Shown here: positions 37,712 to 49,031 of the stretch, in pieces
Layout of the letters: each line of letters begins with the position of its first letter
Position numbering within the stretch: position 1 is the first letter of the stretch
Origin: Cercozoa sp. M6MM
Lineage: Eukaryota; Endomyxa: Ascetosporea
NCBI GenBank assembly: GCA_040357565.1
Contig: JBDODJ010000005.1
Length of the DNA stretch: 64,000 nt
Direction: 5' to 3' (one strand)
Notes under the pieces: model-generated
What the model was told of the DNA's origin: nothing
Seen by the model: only the letters and a program-made list of their open reading frames with translations
Databases searched by the model: none
Translations under genes and position numbers: made by a program

Positions 37712-40448
37712 GATACATGTACATACATACACACAGACCCAGAGGTCTATATTTTGTACTCGAGAATGCGGCGCAACATGCGTCGCAGCGTCAGTGTTTT
37801 CGAAAGGTACAGTAGGTTGCCGTCCTTCAGATCTGTCATACACAAATGCTCATACACATGCATAGGGCAAACATAAGAGAAAGAGAAAGTGAGAGAGGCA
37901 AGGGTACGGTGCAGGATGAAGTGTCCTCTGCGCACTTCGTCATCCTCTCGCAGCAGTTCGACTTCGTGTCCATCAGAGAACCACTTGACCACGCACTCAT
38001 CATCGGCATCGCTACCTGCGTATAAACTTTAACTTGTACAAATACTACACAAACGATACAAAGATAGGAGTGCATTACCAAAGGTGCTGCCATGGCCGTA
38101 TCGATCGGGCCAATGCCAGACAAAATGAAGCGGCGACACCACAGCATCCATGAGACGATCCTGTGTGTTTGCCATTGTACACACTGCACATGTAAACGTC
38201 CAAGTATATGTGATAAGCTACACTGTCTTCAGACTCGGTCGACTCAGTCTGATCGGATGTTCCCACTCCTACAAAAGCACATCACACACTGTTCAGATGT
38301 GCGTGAGCAAGGCCTACCACAGCCGCGGAGGAACCCGCGGTCCAGTTGTTGTGCGTCGTACAAGAAGGTTGAGGTCACGTCTTCATTCTGCAGTTACACA
38401 CTTGCACGTATACACGGGTGCATAAGACACACAAGCACCAGGTGTTCGATCGAGAGGCCACAACAACACGGCGAACGAGATAGACGAATCAATGCGCGTG
38501 TTGGACACGTCTCTACACATACAAACATACACACACACACACACACACAACTATGTTTTGACTGAGAAGAGAGAAAGCCTACCCTCGTGCTGGGTCAAGC
38601 AGCTGAGAATGTCGTCGTTCTTGCGCATTTCCTGCGTACAGCGTACAACATACATCACACACACACACCACGCACATCACACATACACACCACACACACC
38701 ACACACACACACATGTGTGAGAGAGAGAGAGGGAGGAGAGAGAGAAATACATTGAGCTCGGGAGCCACGCGTGCGACAAACAAAAGGTGCCGTAGGACTG
38801 TAGAGTCGGTCACCAGGACCTAAGCAAGTGGAGACATACACACACACACACACACACAGGTAAAACAACATGCATATGTCAACAGGTACCCCATTGTGCG
38901 GATCCAGACGATACAACAAAGCGTGTGCGTCGCTGCAAGCAGTGTAGTTCAGCATTCCGCCACTGTGTTTGTTGAGCGTGTGAGTGTGTACAATAGCAGT
39001 TGCATACGATACGTGCACATACGAAAAACGTACAAACTGGCAGTAATGGTGCAAACACGTTCTTGATCGTCTTCGATGGCCTGTCTAAATCGGACTCTCG
39101 CACGTCGCGCCTTTGGCATCGTGGCCAGCATCACTGTGCACATATGGAAGCATAGCAAGGCGGCATTGGTGAAACAAGTAGGAACCAAAGGGAGAAACAC
39201 AAAAAGGGGGCAGGGACACAACCCACAGTGCAACATCGTTGGTGCCATCGTGAGTGCCTGCGACAGCAGCTGCAGACCCAGATCGAATTTCGCGAGTAAA
39301 TTCGCCGTGTTTATTACCACGCGCAAACTCTGTCTGTGCTAGGGTTAAAGGGAAACTGGTAGAAAGATTGCGGACAGTGTCGTACGCATAGTGTGTGCCG
39401 AGTCTAAATTTGAGCTCCGAGTTTGTTTTCACTTTGCAAATGTTGCGCAGCTGCAAAACAAAGGCGTCCACCCGTGTCGACACAGACACACAAAGAGAAA
39501 GTACCTCGCACAGCATGTCTGGGTTTTCACAGTGCAGCAACTGCGACCACAGCGAGTGAAATGTCTCAACTTCGTTTTGGGTCACCTGTGAGTGTACACA
39601 CGCGTTTGTGCATAACATTTTGATGCGAGGTAATGAGTTTTGTGGTCTTTGCACTACCCTGTAAGCAGAATCAGGCGTCAGTTTCGTGTCCTTGCTCGGA
39701 ATCCATTGATACTGCACAAGTACCTTCATGATATGCGTGTTACGAACGATTCAAGGTGAGTATATCGATCTGGGCTACCGAGGCAGGCATCAGAATCTGC
39801 GCCATCACACGACGACGCTCTTTGGGCCCAAGCTTCTCTGCCCACAGAAACAAATACAAGTAGCACTGAGTTTAGAAAGGGGCAGAGAAAGGGAGAGACA
39901 AGTATACCCAGAATGGTATCTGACCCGTACTGAGAGAAGATGCTTGCTGTGGCCATACGTGTGCATGAAAGCATGCGGTGTTCAACCAACAGACCACATT
40001 ATGGACTAAAATACGGTTGGGCGCTGAGCTGAAAAAGCGCGTCTTAAGGATTCGTTGCCACCTCTTGCTGCGCACCCTGCGAACACACTTTGGCGTACAA
40101 ACGAAATGCAGACACTGCCATTAAAACAGCACGCACCACTCGGAGATGGGTTGCCTTAGTCCGTCTGCCACAGAAACCGTGAACTGGACGGATTGAGGAC
40201 ACACATACACATACACGACACGGACACAATGCACAGCGCTGGCCAATTGCGAGTCGCACCAGCGTGAAAGCGACAGTGACGGCCACCTGAGCCACAAAGC
40301 CTATGTGTGAGTTATTCCTTGACAAAGGCGGGATCGGCGTCATTCCGAGCCATGGCCGCAGGTCCTGCTCAGACACCACGTTGCTCGGGCACATGACAAC
40401 AACAAAATCGCACTGCGCTACCGGGATCAAGTTCACACCCTTCCACAT
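36455..40448 (-). CDS. Tandem-duplicated unidentified gene, copy A
   Basis: The start at 40448 reads MWKGVNLIP, then DLRPWLGMTPIPPLSRNNSH and the hydrophobic AQVAVTVAFTLVRLAI, a possible membrane span. Downstream exons read RVRSKRWQRILKTRFFSSAP, IFSQYGSDTILG, GPKERRRVMAQILMPAS, PSKDTKLTPDSAYRV, ETFHSLWSQLLHCENPDMLC, ICKVKTNSELKFRLGTHYAY, LLAKFDLGLQLLSQALTMAP, ALLYRLDPHNG, VLRHLLFVARVAPEL, FLYDAQQLDRGFLRGCG, DECVVKWFSDGHEVELLRED, LLYLSKTLTLRRMLRRILEY, YACLHWLSGQDKQRVLSRML, VQLLPMLINENERGRLFLLL, EFDAHHESRLNVESRQLIAK and VDKFDDVIRLCVRSAVLTLH, ending at TAG 36455. About 850 residues of Leu-rich helical character suggest an armadillo/HEAT-like solenoid behind one membrane span. I do not recognise the family. 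Copy A ends GAKQQLTSRSS, 15 residues shorter than copy B. Confidence 0.6.
37669..37710. repeat. (AC)n microsatellite in copy A
   Basis: This AC array sits in an intron of copy A at the same place as a shorter array in copy B (42058-42084), so it predates the duplication. Confidence 0.93.
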
Positions 40449-40761
40449 GGAGAGTAACTCAGGCTCTCAGTCACTTGAGAGGCGTTGCTACTACCTGGGT
40501 GTGCAATCGCAACGTGGTAAGCCCTGTTCTGCGCACTGTGGAGTAAAACAACTGTTTTTTTTTTGAGTGAGTTTCAAGTTCGCGGATCATCGCAACACCC
40601 ACATGAGCAGTCACAACCTCAAGCATATGTCACTTCTGGCTTACTGACGTACTAGTACAGCACGGTATTGAAGTGTCACTATCGTTGAGGCGCGCGAGTT
40701 TCAAACTCCAAGTCGGAACTGTAATTCACTTTCAGTTTGCAACTAAGAGCTTGCAAACAAG
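40449..40761. other. Spacer between the tandem copies
   Basis: About 310 bases lie between the start of copy A and the stop of copy B. The segment 40477-40555 matches 45433-45512, upstream of copy B, so the duplicated unit includes about 100 bases of 5' flank. No gene is seen. Confidence 0.6.
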
Positions 40762-41572
40762 TCAGGGAATGTCGACTCTCTTATTCACTGACAACACAGA
40801 CTCTGGTGAGCTGGAACGGCTCGTGAGCTGTTGCTTGGCACCAGCTTTCACCGGGAAGACGAACTCGCACTGCGAAAAAGCAGGATCAAACCAAAGAAAA
40901 GAGAGCAGAGAAACGAGTGCACGATACCACACAGTCGAGCACATCATCCGGGAGATCGGCGGCACCACTCTGACTATGCAGGGTCAGCACAGCACTTCTC
41001 ACGCACAGGCGAATCACGTCGTCGAACTTGTCCACCTGAATCAATCCATCACAGCAAACTTTTCAAACAAAATGAAACTGGAAACAGGGGACACTAAATT
41101 ATTTAAGAAGTACCAATTTGTCTGCCTTGCGTGCCTGTAAGGAAGGCAAAGCACACAGAGTGATATACAACTGGGAGAAAAACAGAGTCAAAGAAACGGG
41201 CAAAGGTACGACTCTTGCGACAGCAGTGTCGGCACTGCGCAGTACCGTGCGCAGGTGCTTAGCTATCAGTTGTCGCGACTCCAGGTTGAGTCGACTTTCG
41301 TGCTGCGCGTCAAACGCGTTCGGATCTAAGCAATAAACACGGAAACATACAGGGTCCGTCCTCAAAGGAGCATGGACAAAGTGATGATCGATACCAAAGA
41401 TTTCGTTGTTGAGCTCTTCCGCCAACTGCCCGAGAGTTGGGCCGTCCGACTGCCCAGCACGCAGTCCCAAAATTAACACAGTCGAACAGAACAAGAGACA
41501 AAGAAACCTGCAGCAGCACAAAAAGATGGCGCTGCTCGTTCCCAGTGGTCAGCATCGGCAGTAGTTGCACTC

Positions 41573-41625
<53 letters not shown>

Positions 41626-42981
41626 CAAAACGTGCCCAAGTCTATAAAAGCTCAGCAACGTAGGTAGCTATACTGTTTCGGTAAGAGACTGTTGGCAGTT
41701 CAGACGTCGCCTAACGACAATAATGTACATGGCATGTATATACATATATATATATATATATATATGCATATGTTCTACCTCGTTCATGGAATCCGGTGTG
41801 GCAAATTGCAACATGCGCGACAGCACCCTTTGTTTGTCCTGTCCCGAAAGCCAGTGCAGACAGGCGTACCTATTAATATCACAGTATCAACAAAAAATAT
41901 CTGCATATCTTTATCAAGGCGTAGTACCACGTGCTGATACGCATGCCCTGTCGCACGTACTTCTTGTTGCTGCTGTACAATGACACGTTTGAGCCGGACG
42001 GACAGAAGTGAGGATTGCCAAAGTGACGTATTGCTGCACTCTCCGCGTGTCTGCCAACACACACACACACACACACACACACACGCCGATACATGTACAT
42101 ACATACACACAGACCCAGAGGTCTATATTTTGTACTCGAGAATGCGGCGCAACATTCGTCGCAGTGTCAGGGTTTTCGAAAGATACAGTAGGTTGCCTGC
42201 CCTGATGCCTGTCGTGCCCAGGCATTCATATAAGATGGGTTGTTTCATATAATACATACACAAAGAGATAAACTATCCAACGTTTGAACGATGGGTTTTG
42301 AGGAGAGCGAGCCGAAGGTACGGTGCAAGATGAGATGGGCTCTGCGCACTTCTTCATCTTCTCGCAGCAGTTCGAATTCGTGACCCTGAGAGAACCACTT
42401 CGCAACGCACTCATCGTCGAAGTCGCTGCCTATAGTCACACACACGCACATACACACGCATACACAGCTAAAGGGCAAGTCAGCAGTCATAGACTACCCA
42501 GAGTGTCGGTGTGGCCGTGTCGATCAGGCCAATGAAAGACAAAGTAAAACGGCGGCACCACGGCATCTATGAGGCGGTCCTGCCGTGTAACATCGATACG
42601 CAGTGAGATTCGTATTTCTTTCATGAAGAGGAAAGATACGCTGCCATCTCCGTTAAATTCGGTCGAGTCAGTTCGATTCGACGCATTCACTCCTATCGTA
42701 AAGATATATACACTCAGTGTAAGTTATAAAGGTTATGTGCGGACGCCAGGAGGGCCTACCACAGCCACGCAGGAAACCACGGTCCAGCTGCTGCGCGTCG
42801 GTTAAAAAGGTCGAACATACGTCCTCATTCTGCAGGTATGCACATAGTTGCACGCACTATGGACCCACTGGCACACACGCACGAGTGGGCACACACACCA
42901 ACGAGTCGATCGAAACGCCACAGCGACACGACAGGTGCCGACGAGACGGGCGGAAGCGCGAGCGTGTAGGACAAGTTTCTG

Positions 42982-43046
<65 letters not shown>

Positions 43047-43165
43047 NNNNNNNNNNNNNNNNNNNNNNNNNNNNNNNNNNNNNNNNNNNNNNNNNNNNNN
43101 NNNNNNNNNNNNNNNNNNNNNNNNNNNNNNNNNNNNNNNNNNNNNNACACTCACACACACACACA

Positions 43166-43250
<85 letters not shown>

Positions 43251-43377
43251 ACACACACACACACATATATAAGCAACCATGATTTGACATAGAAGAGGAT
43301 ACCGTCGTGTCCAATCAAGCCTTTCCAAATGTCATCATTCAGCGGCACTTCCTGTGTACAGACACACAAATACAATG

Positions 43378-43413
<36 letters not shown>

Positions 43414-43537
43414 AGACACAGACACAGACACAGACACAGACACAGACACANNNNNNNNNNAGACACAGACACAGACACAGACACAGACACAGACACAGAC
43501 ACAGACAGACACAGACACAGACAGACACAGACACAGA

Positions 43538-43582
<45 letters not shown>

Positions 43583-45411
43583 GAGAGAGAGAGAGAGAGA
43601 GACAACGGGTACACTGAGTTCAGGAGCCACGCGTGCCATAAACAGAAGCTGTCGCAGTATCGTGGGGTTCACCGAAAGAACCTTAGGAATAATATAAAAC
43701 CAATCTCTGTGCGTAATAGTAGATCTAGATAGGCGGGAGTACCTTATTCTGCGGATCCAGACGATACAACAAAGTGTGCGCGTCACTGCAGGCGGTGTAG
43801 TTCAGCATGCCACCACTGCATACTAGTTTGTGTAGTGCATGCGTGTATGTGTATGTGTATGTGCGCATGCTCTGTGTTGGTGCGGTACTAGCTGGAAACG
43901 GCAGCACGAAGGGCATCCGGGTTCTCGTCCAAGAACTGTCCAGATGTGCATCGGGAAGACACACATAAACATAAGCACAGTTAGTACCGTTCCAAGATGA
44001 GTAACCCGACGTGGTGTTCTCGGCATCGTGGCCAGGACACCTACCGTAATAAGGCATACAAAAGGCCGCAGGTGCAAACAAGGCAGAAGAGTCTCTCACA
44101 GTGCAGCATCGTCGGTGCCATCGTGAGTGCCTGCGACAGCAGTCGCAGCGCCATGTCAAACTTGGCGAGCGCAGTTACCATGTTGATCACTTCGCGCAGA
44201 CTTTGCCTACGAATTTGCGGGAATAAGGGTAGGGAAAAACAAAGGGGAAAGAGCAAAGGCAAAGGGCAAATGGCAAAGGGCAAAGGGTGTTCAAAGACGG
44301 CAGAGTCGTACGCATAGAGTGTGCCGAGTCGAAATTTGAGTGCCGAGTTCGTCTTCACGTTACAGATCTTGCGAAGCTGAAATGCAAGGTGCACATCTAT
44401 GTTAACACACACACACGCGCGCAAGAGAGTACCTCACACAGCATGTCTGGATTTTCACAGTGCAGCAGCTGCGACCACAGTGACTGGAACGTCTCAACTT
44501 CGTCCTCGGTCACCTGTGAGCTTACATTATATACTGTGTATGTGACACATTTAATATAAAAATAAATTCTGCATGTGATATAAAGTCGTATGTGTATGAG
44601 GCTGTCATTCAGTACCCAATGCGCGGACTCTGGTGTAAGTTTCGTGTCCTTGCTCGGCACCCACTGACTCTGCGCACAGTGACTCACTTCGACTTTCGCG
44701 CGACAGTAAATTTAAGTGTCTGGCTGACCGAAAACATGTTCTAACGTACCGAGGCAGGCATTAAAATCTGCGCCATCAAGTGGCATCGCTCTTCCGGTCC
44801 GAGTTTTTCTGTGTGAACCCAAGGTAAGCTCCAAAAGCATTCAGCCAGAGAGAATAGGTGTACCCAGGATCACATCCGACCCACACTGCGAGAAGATGGT
44901 TGCTGTGGCAGAAAAGGCGTAGACACTGTTACCCAACCAACTGCGCACAAAAGTAGTACGGTTGGTCGATGCGCCGAAAAAGCGCGTCTTGAGGATTCGT
45001 TGCCACCTGTTGCTGCGCACCCTGCGTACACACTCTGGTCTTGGGCATTCGCAGAGAGTGATGCTGGCACCAATAAACGGTAATATACCACTCGGAGACT
45101 CGACGACCCAACGCGTTCGCCCTCGAGACCGTGAACTGAATGGTAAAGACAAACATGTATCGACATAAATGCAGACCACAGAGAAGGTGCTTGTTGCAGG
45201 TGCACCATGGTAAGACCCACAAAGGCGGCAACTTGGACCAGGTAGCCTGCAAGCGTGTTGTTATTCGACAAAGGCGCGGTTGGCGTCATTCCAAGCCATT
45301 GTCGCAGGTCCTGCAGTCCACAGACACCACCTCACTTAGGTGCAACACACCCAAGGCACCGAAAACCAAGCTCACCAAGATCACGGCTTTGCCAATGACA
45401 CGCTTCAACAT
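40762..45411 (-). CDS. Tandem-duplicated unidentified gene, copy B
   Basis: This copy starts at 45411 with MLKRVIGKAVIL, then DLRQWLGMTPTAPLSNNNTL and AGYLVQVAAFVGLTMVHLQQ. It follows copy A exon by exon: RVRSNRWQRILKTRFFGAST, FSQCGSDVILG, PSKDTKLTPESAHWV, ETFQSLWSQLLHCENPDMLC, KVKTNSALKFRLGTLYAYD, LAKFDMALRLLSQALTMAPT, LRHLLFMARVAPEL, FLTDAQQLDRGFLRGCG, DECVAKWFSQGHEFELLRED, EFDAQHESRLNLESRQLIAK-like (here FDAQHESRLNLESRQ) and a last exon that extends past copy A to SPESVLSVNKRVDIP and TGA at 40762. Its introns are larger because they hold long CA and CAGA arrays and two gaps. Sequence identity to copy A is uneven (see findings). The function is unknown. Confidence 0.6.
41576..41622. repeat. 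(AC)n microsatellite
   Basis: This CA array lies in an intron of copy B. Copy A has no array at the matching place (about 37207), so it arose or was lost after the duplication. Confidence 0.9.
41739..41766. repeat. (TA)n microsatellite
   Basis: A short TA array lies in a copy B intron. It is not seen at the matching place in copy A. Confidence 0.9.
42980..43265. repeat. (CA)n microsatellite with 100-N gap
   Basis: CA repeats with a few CTCA interruptions surround N at 43047-43146 in a copy B intron. The copy A counterpart near 38528 is only about 20 bases. Confidence 0.95.
43379..43580. repeat. (CA)n / (CAGACA)n array with 10-N gap
   Basis: CA repeats change to CAGACA units, with N at 43451-43460, and return to CA followed by a GA tract ending about 43602. 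The array lies in a copy B intron. Confidence 0.95.
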
Positions 45412-45639
45412 GGCGAGTAGCGCTCTCAATCACTTGAGAGGCACCACTACTACCAGAGTGTGCAATCGCACCGTAATAAGCCCTGTTCTGCGCACTGTGG
45501 AGCAGAGCGGTAGTTTTCGGTTTTCGCTTTCTTTGATTTGTGCCACACGAGCAGCCGATCCCACATAATTGTTGAGACAAGCACTTCATTTACACTGACA
45601 TGCACACTATCTTCACGGCGGACGTTCCGACGGAATGTT

Positions 45640-47424
45640 TTAGACTTCGGCACCACTTGGCGCTTCCGGATCATCGGCCAGCACGTCGGCATTTTCGGTT
45701 GGACACGTCGAGTCAGTCGTGCCACTGCTGCCGGTGTCAATGGACTGCGGCTCGAGCGAGATTGCCGAAGGTGAATTTTTGCCGCGAGTGGTGCTAGATC
45801 TGCTGCGAACTCCGTGCGACTCGCCGCTTTCGCGACTGGTTTTTTCGGCACTCTCAAGCAGACGTCGATACGCTGCAAACGCACTTTAATTGTTTCACTA
45901 AAGCGACCTGTATACCGAGTACCAAATGCGTTAGCGACACCGCCTCCATTGACGATTGCAACCACCACAACGATGATACCAACGGGCGCTCCTTCGCCGC
46001 CACTTGCGAATGTGTAGATCACCCACGGTGTCTGTCCCGTACGGCAGCAAACTGATTACACAACGCAAGCACCTCCCCCCCCCNNNNNNNNNNNNNNNNN
46101 NNNNNNNNNNNNNNNNNNNNNNNNNNNNNNNNNNNNNNNNNNNNNNNNNNNNNNNNNNNNNNNNNNNNNNNNNNNNNNNNNNNCCCCCCCCCAGGCAAGC
46201 AGCAAATCGTACAAATTGGATGATGTAGACAAGGACAAAGGAAGGCAGTCTCCGGATCGTCTGCTCGAGCTTTTGCGCATCTTCACTGTCTCCGCTCAAG
46301 ACCTCATTGAGATGCTTTCTCTACAGTACAGGCACACTGATGATTACTGCGCCAGGTGTAAAGGCGCAACAAAGAGTAAGAGGAAGTAAAGTGAAAGTAT
46401 CGACACACTCGAACACAACAATGAAATGAATGACCAAAGTCAATATAATTTACCAGCTTGCGCTGAATGGACATGTACAGCACGCTGCTTATCACGATGT
46501 TCGCGAGCATTTCGAGGGTTTGGAACAAGATGTTTCCCGTATGCGTTTTGCTGCCGCACCAGGTCAACTCGGGGCCCAGTTCTACAAAGGAATAGCGATG
46601 CTGTGCGCAGAGCGACGTGAAAAAACAACTTACGGCCAACAATGAACTGGAGAAGCTGAGATTTCACAAAAAGAAGTAGATTTACACAGCAACAAAAAGG
46701 TCAAACACCATCGTAAACTTAGTAGCTACCACGAGCGACAGCGGCCCGCCAAAGCACCAAAGTAAAGTTCGCCAATAGTACGCACCGACGACAGGTTTTT
46801 TCTCCCGCACAACCACCGACCTGGAGGACGCGGGTAACGGAGGAAAATAGGGGGGGCACGCGGGTTAAACGGGGGCAGTACCAAATGAAAAACGCGATGT
46901 AGCCGGAAATGAAGGCCGGCGCGACCAAGAAAATGTTTGTCACGAAGGCGAGCGCGATACAAGCGTCTCCGGTCGTCACATGACCTTGGCTCAGCGATAG
47001 GATGTGGTCTAAGCCGTGTGCCAGTCCGAAACTACGTTTTAACAGACCAAATCATGATGCCACCGACTATTCTAAAACCCGCTTACCAAAAATCAGCGAC
47101 TGCCAGTAGCGCAGGCAAGATTCCGACGACGGGAAACTGACTCTGTGCCCGAGACGCCAGCACAGACTTTGCCGTTCGGAATATAATGTACGAGCTCCCC
47201 GTCATCGACAAGATAATAACAGTCAACGCCACGCTCTATACTTTCAGGGAGATAATATACGACATTACAATCTATCACATCTTTCCTCCATAGAAGAAGA
47301 ATAAATCTAGGGGTTGAAGCACAACGAACGAAAGGGAGATTACATGGATCGTGAGCCAGCTGCCTTTCGGAAGGCCAGCATACTGTTCTTCCTCCGAAAT
47401 CGACTCCATGAGCGTCAAAGTCAT
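45640..47424 (-). CDS. Seven-transmembrane receptor-like protein
   Basis: The start at 47424 reads MTLTLMESISEEEQYAGLPK, followed by an extracellular-looking acidic segment (YYLPESIERGVDCYYLVDDG). Membrane spans follow: FPVVGILPALLAVADF; ACIALAFVTNIFLVAPAFIS with GYIAFFIW; one or two poorly resolved spans near LYFGALAG; ILFQTLEMLANIVISSVLYM; RLPSFVLVYIIQFVRFAACL; and GAPVGIIVVVVAIVNGGGVA ending NAFAYRRLLE. Between the fifth and sixth spans lies a basic then acidic loop, IQRKLRKHLNEVLSGDSEDA. The C-terminal tail is Ser/Thr-rich (AISLEPQSIDTGSSGTTDST) and ends GAEV with TAA at 45640. An ECL2-like TWCG and a TM7 ending NAFAY are GPCR hallmarks of the cAMP-receptor/secretin-like superclass. I could not confirm all seven spans, because the intron after the sixth contains a G/C-flanked 100-N gap. 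Confidence 0.62.
46074..46192. repeat. Poly-C tract with 100-N gap
   Basis: C runs flank N at 46084-46183 in the intron after the sixth span of the receptor-like gene. On that gene's sense strand the tract is G-rich, unlike the usual C-rich introns here. Confidence 0.9.
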
Positions 47425-48073
47425 CTTGGCGTTGGTTGACTGCGTTGCTCCACTTTAAAAACTCTTCTTGTCACCGACCTGCAGGAGAGCTGCTAGACAA
47501 GCCTGTTCAGTTGACTTTCTTCCTAAAAATACGCACAATAACGTGTTTCTCAGAACGCCGACCGTCGGTTGGTGTTGGTGGTCTCTGAACTTGACTAAAA
47601 CCCAGAAGCGTTTCGATCTGTTGATCAAATCATCGAAAACAAAAAACGGCCGAGTCAGCGACATTCTTCACGTTGCCGGCCGTTTTGGTTTCGTTCTGGG
47701 CGTTTTTAAGCGAAACGGACGTGGTTTTAGGTCACAAACATTCAAGCTACCGTCTGAATGCGCGGATAGTGTCATACTGGATCCGCGCGATTAGGCAGGC
47801 GTGTTTTATATAGTATCAAAGAAGTAAATCTTTAAACCTGAACCGCACGGTATGTTCGTATGCACTAGTTATCGTGCCCAGCCCGACTCTTTTGGTGCCG
47901 GTGTCACTGCCTTTGTCGGTGCAGTGCCTGTTCACTTCGACCTTGTGATTGCCACATGATCGCACGTAGCCGACTGGACGAAGTATTTTTACAGGAAGGG
48001 GTATAGGAGATGTCAATTTTCGCACAACTGAACGCATCTAGCACGTGGGGTGTAGAACGCTTACTACGCCAAC
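47425..48073. other. Intergenic, with two adjacent hairpins
   Basis: This lies upstream of the receptor-like gene and downstream of RPL17. Bases 47611-47693 can form two hairpins, listed separately. A plus-strand open frame (47468-47794) has no family resemblance and overlaps the hairpins, so I did not call it. Confidence 0.4.
47611..47693. repeat. Two adjacent inverted repeats
   Basis: TTTCGAT (47611-47617) pairs with ATCGAAA (47632-47638). Next to it, CGAAAAC...ACGGCCG (47634-47652) pairs, with two gaps, with CGGCCG...TTTCG (47677-47693), leaving a loop of about 24 bases. It might be a terminator-like or structured 3' region, or a small inverted-repeat relic. Confidence 0.4.
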
Positions 48074-48725
48074 TTAGGCGGAGTCAGCGATCTCGGCCTT
48101 GGGCACGGCGGCCTCCTGCGACTTGGCAACGACGTGCACGTGGCACGGCGAGCGCATCCACGGGTTGATGCGACCGTGGGCACGGTACGTGCGGCGACGG
48201 TGCTTGCGAGCCGGCGAGCACATCACGTCGGTGAGCACGAGCTTCTCCGTGTCGAGGCCCTGCGTGGCGGCGTTGGCCACGAGGTTCTGCAGAACCTGAA
48301 GCACCAGGCGGCACGACTTCTCCGGCCAGCGACCCTGAGCGGTGTGGTACTTCTTGCACTGAGCATGACGGCCGATGCCGCCGGTGTGCACACGGAACGG
48401 GATGATGTCCTGCGCAAAACACACATGCCATCAAGAGCCAACAAAGTACACAGCGATACGTCAGAAAGGACTGCTTTCGCTTTCACTTCGGCTGTGAGGT
48501 GAGGCTACCTCGTGCTTGATGACACGGCGCAGGTAGGCGATGGCCTTCTGGACCGAGTAACCAGAGATGGCGCGGCACACCTCAGCGGTGTTCTGAACAA
48601 ATCAAAAATTTATGTGCATTTCGACACAGAAAACGCAGCACAAAAGCACGGGATACCTTGTAGTGCACACGCTGGTTGAGCAGGCACGCCTTGGCGGCAC
48701 CCTCGGGCAGGTCGACGTACTTCAT
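48074..48725 (-). CDS. RPL17: Cytosolic 60S ribosomal protein L17 (uL22)
   Basis: uL22 is a large-subunit protein lining the peptide exit tunnel. Exons run 48725-48657 (MKYVDLPEGAAKACLLNQRV), 48592-48509 (NTAEVCRAISGYSVQKAIAY) and 48409-48074 (DIIPFRVHTGGIGRHAQCKK). The last exon carries the family signature HTAQGRWPEKSCRLVLQVLQ and the strongly conserved RRRTYRAHGRINPWMRSPCH, ending KAEIADSA and TAA. It is about 160 residues, shorter than animal L17 because the Lys-rich C-terminal tail is absent. The first ATG lies six bases inside an apparent acceptor (TGCAGGAG ATG), so a short upstream exon may supply a different start. GC-rich third positions fit high expression. Confidence 0.93.
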
Positions 48726-49031
48726 CTCCTGCACAAAAACGCATTATCTGGCGAAATACAGTCCATTTTGCGGAGCCCCACACGCCAGCACCGTCACACG
48801 AAAAATGTGCCCAGCCGCGAAAAAGCGTGCGCAGCGTGCCAGGCCGCTGCAGCAGCTTTACCAGCAGATCTAGAGAACACGGCTTACCACAGATGCGAAA
48901 GTGACGAAAAAATGGATTTTTCGTATTTTATGCGCTGATTGAATTTTCAAGCGAGTCGGCACTCCGAGCAGACGCGTTTTGTAGTTTCACCATGTGCTTT
49001 GGTGTGTGTGGGTAGCTTTTAGTGCGTTTAG
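48726..49031. promoter_or_regulatory. Divergent upstream region of RPL17 and F-box/actin-related gene
   Basis: Both start codons point outward across about 305 bases, so both promoters must lie here. A first RPL17 exon may also be here, since an ATGGTGAAA lies on the minus strand near 48992. No motif stands out. Confidence 0.4.

Noticed and set aside
47468..47794. Plus-strand frame of 108 codons
   Set aside because: It crosses the double hairpin, has no homologous feel and no splice partners.
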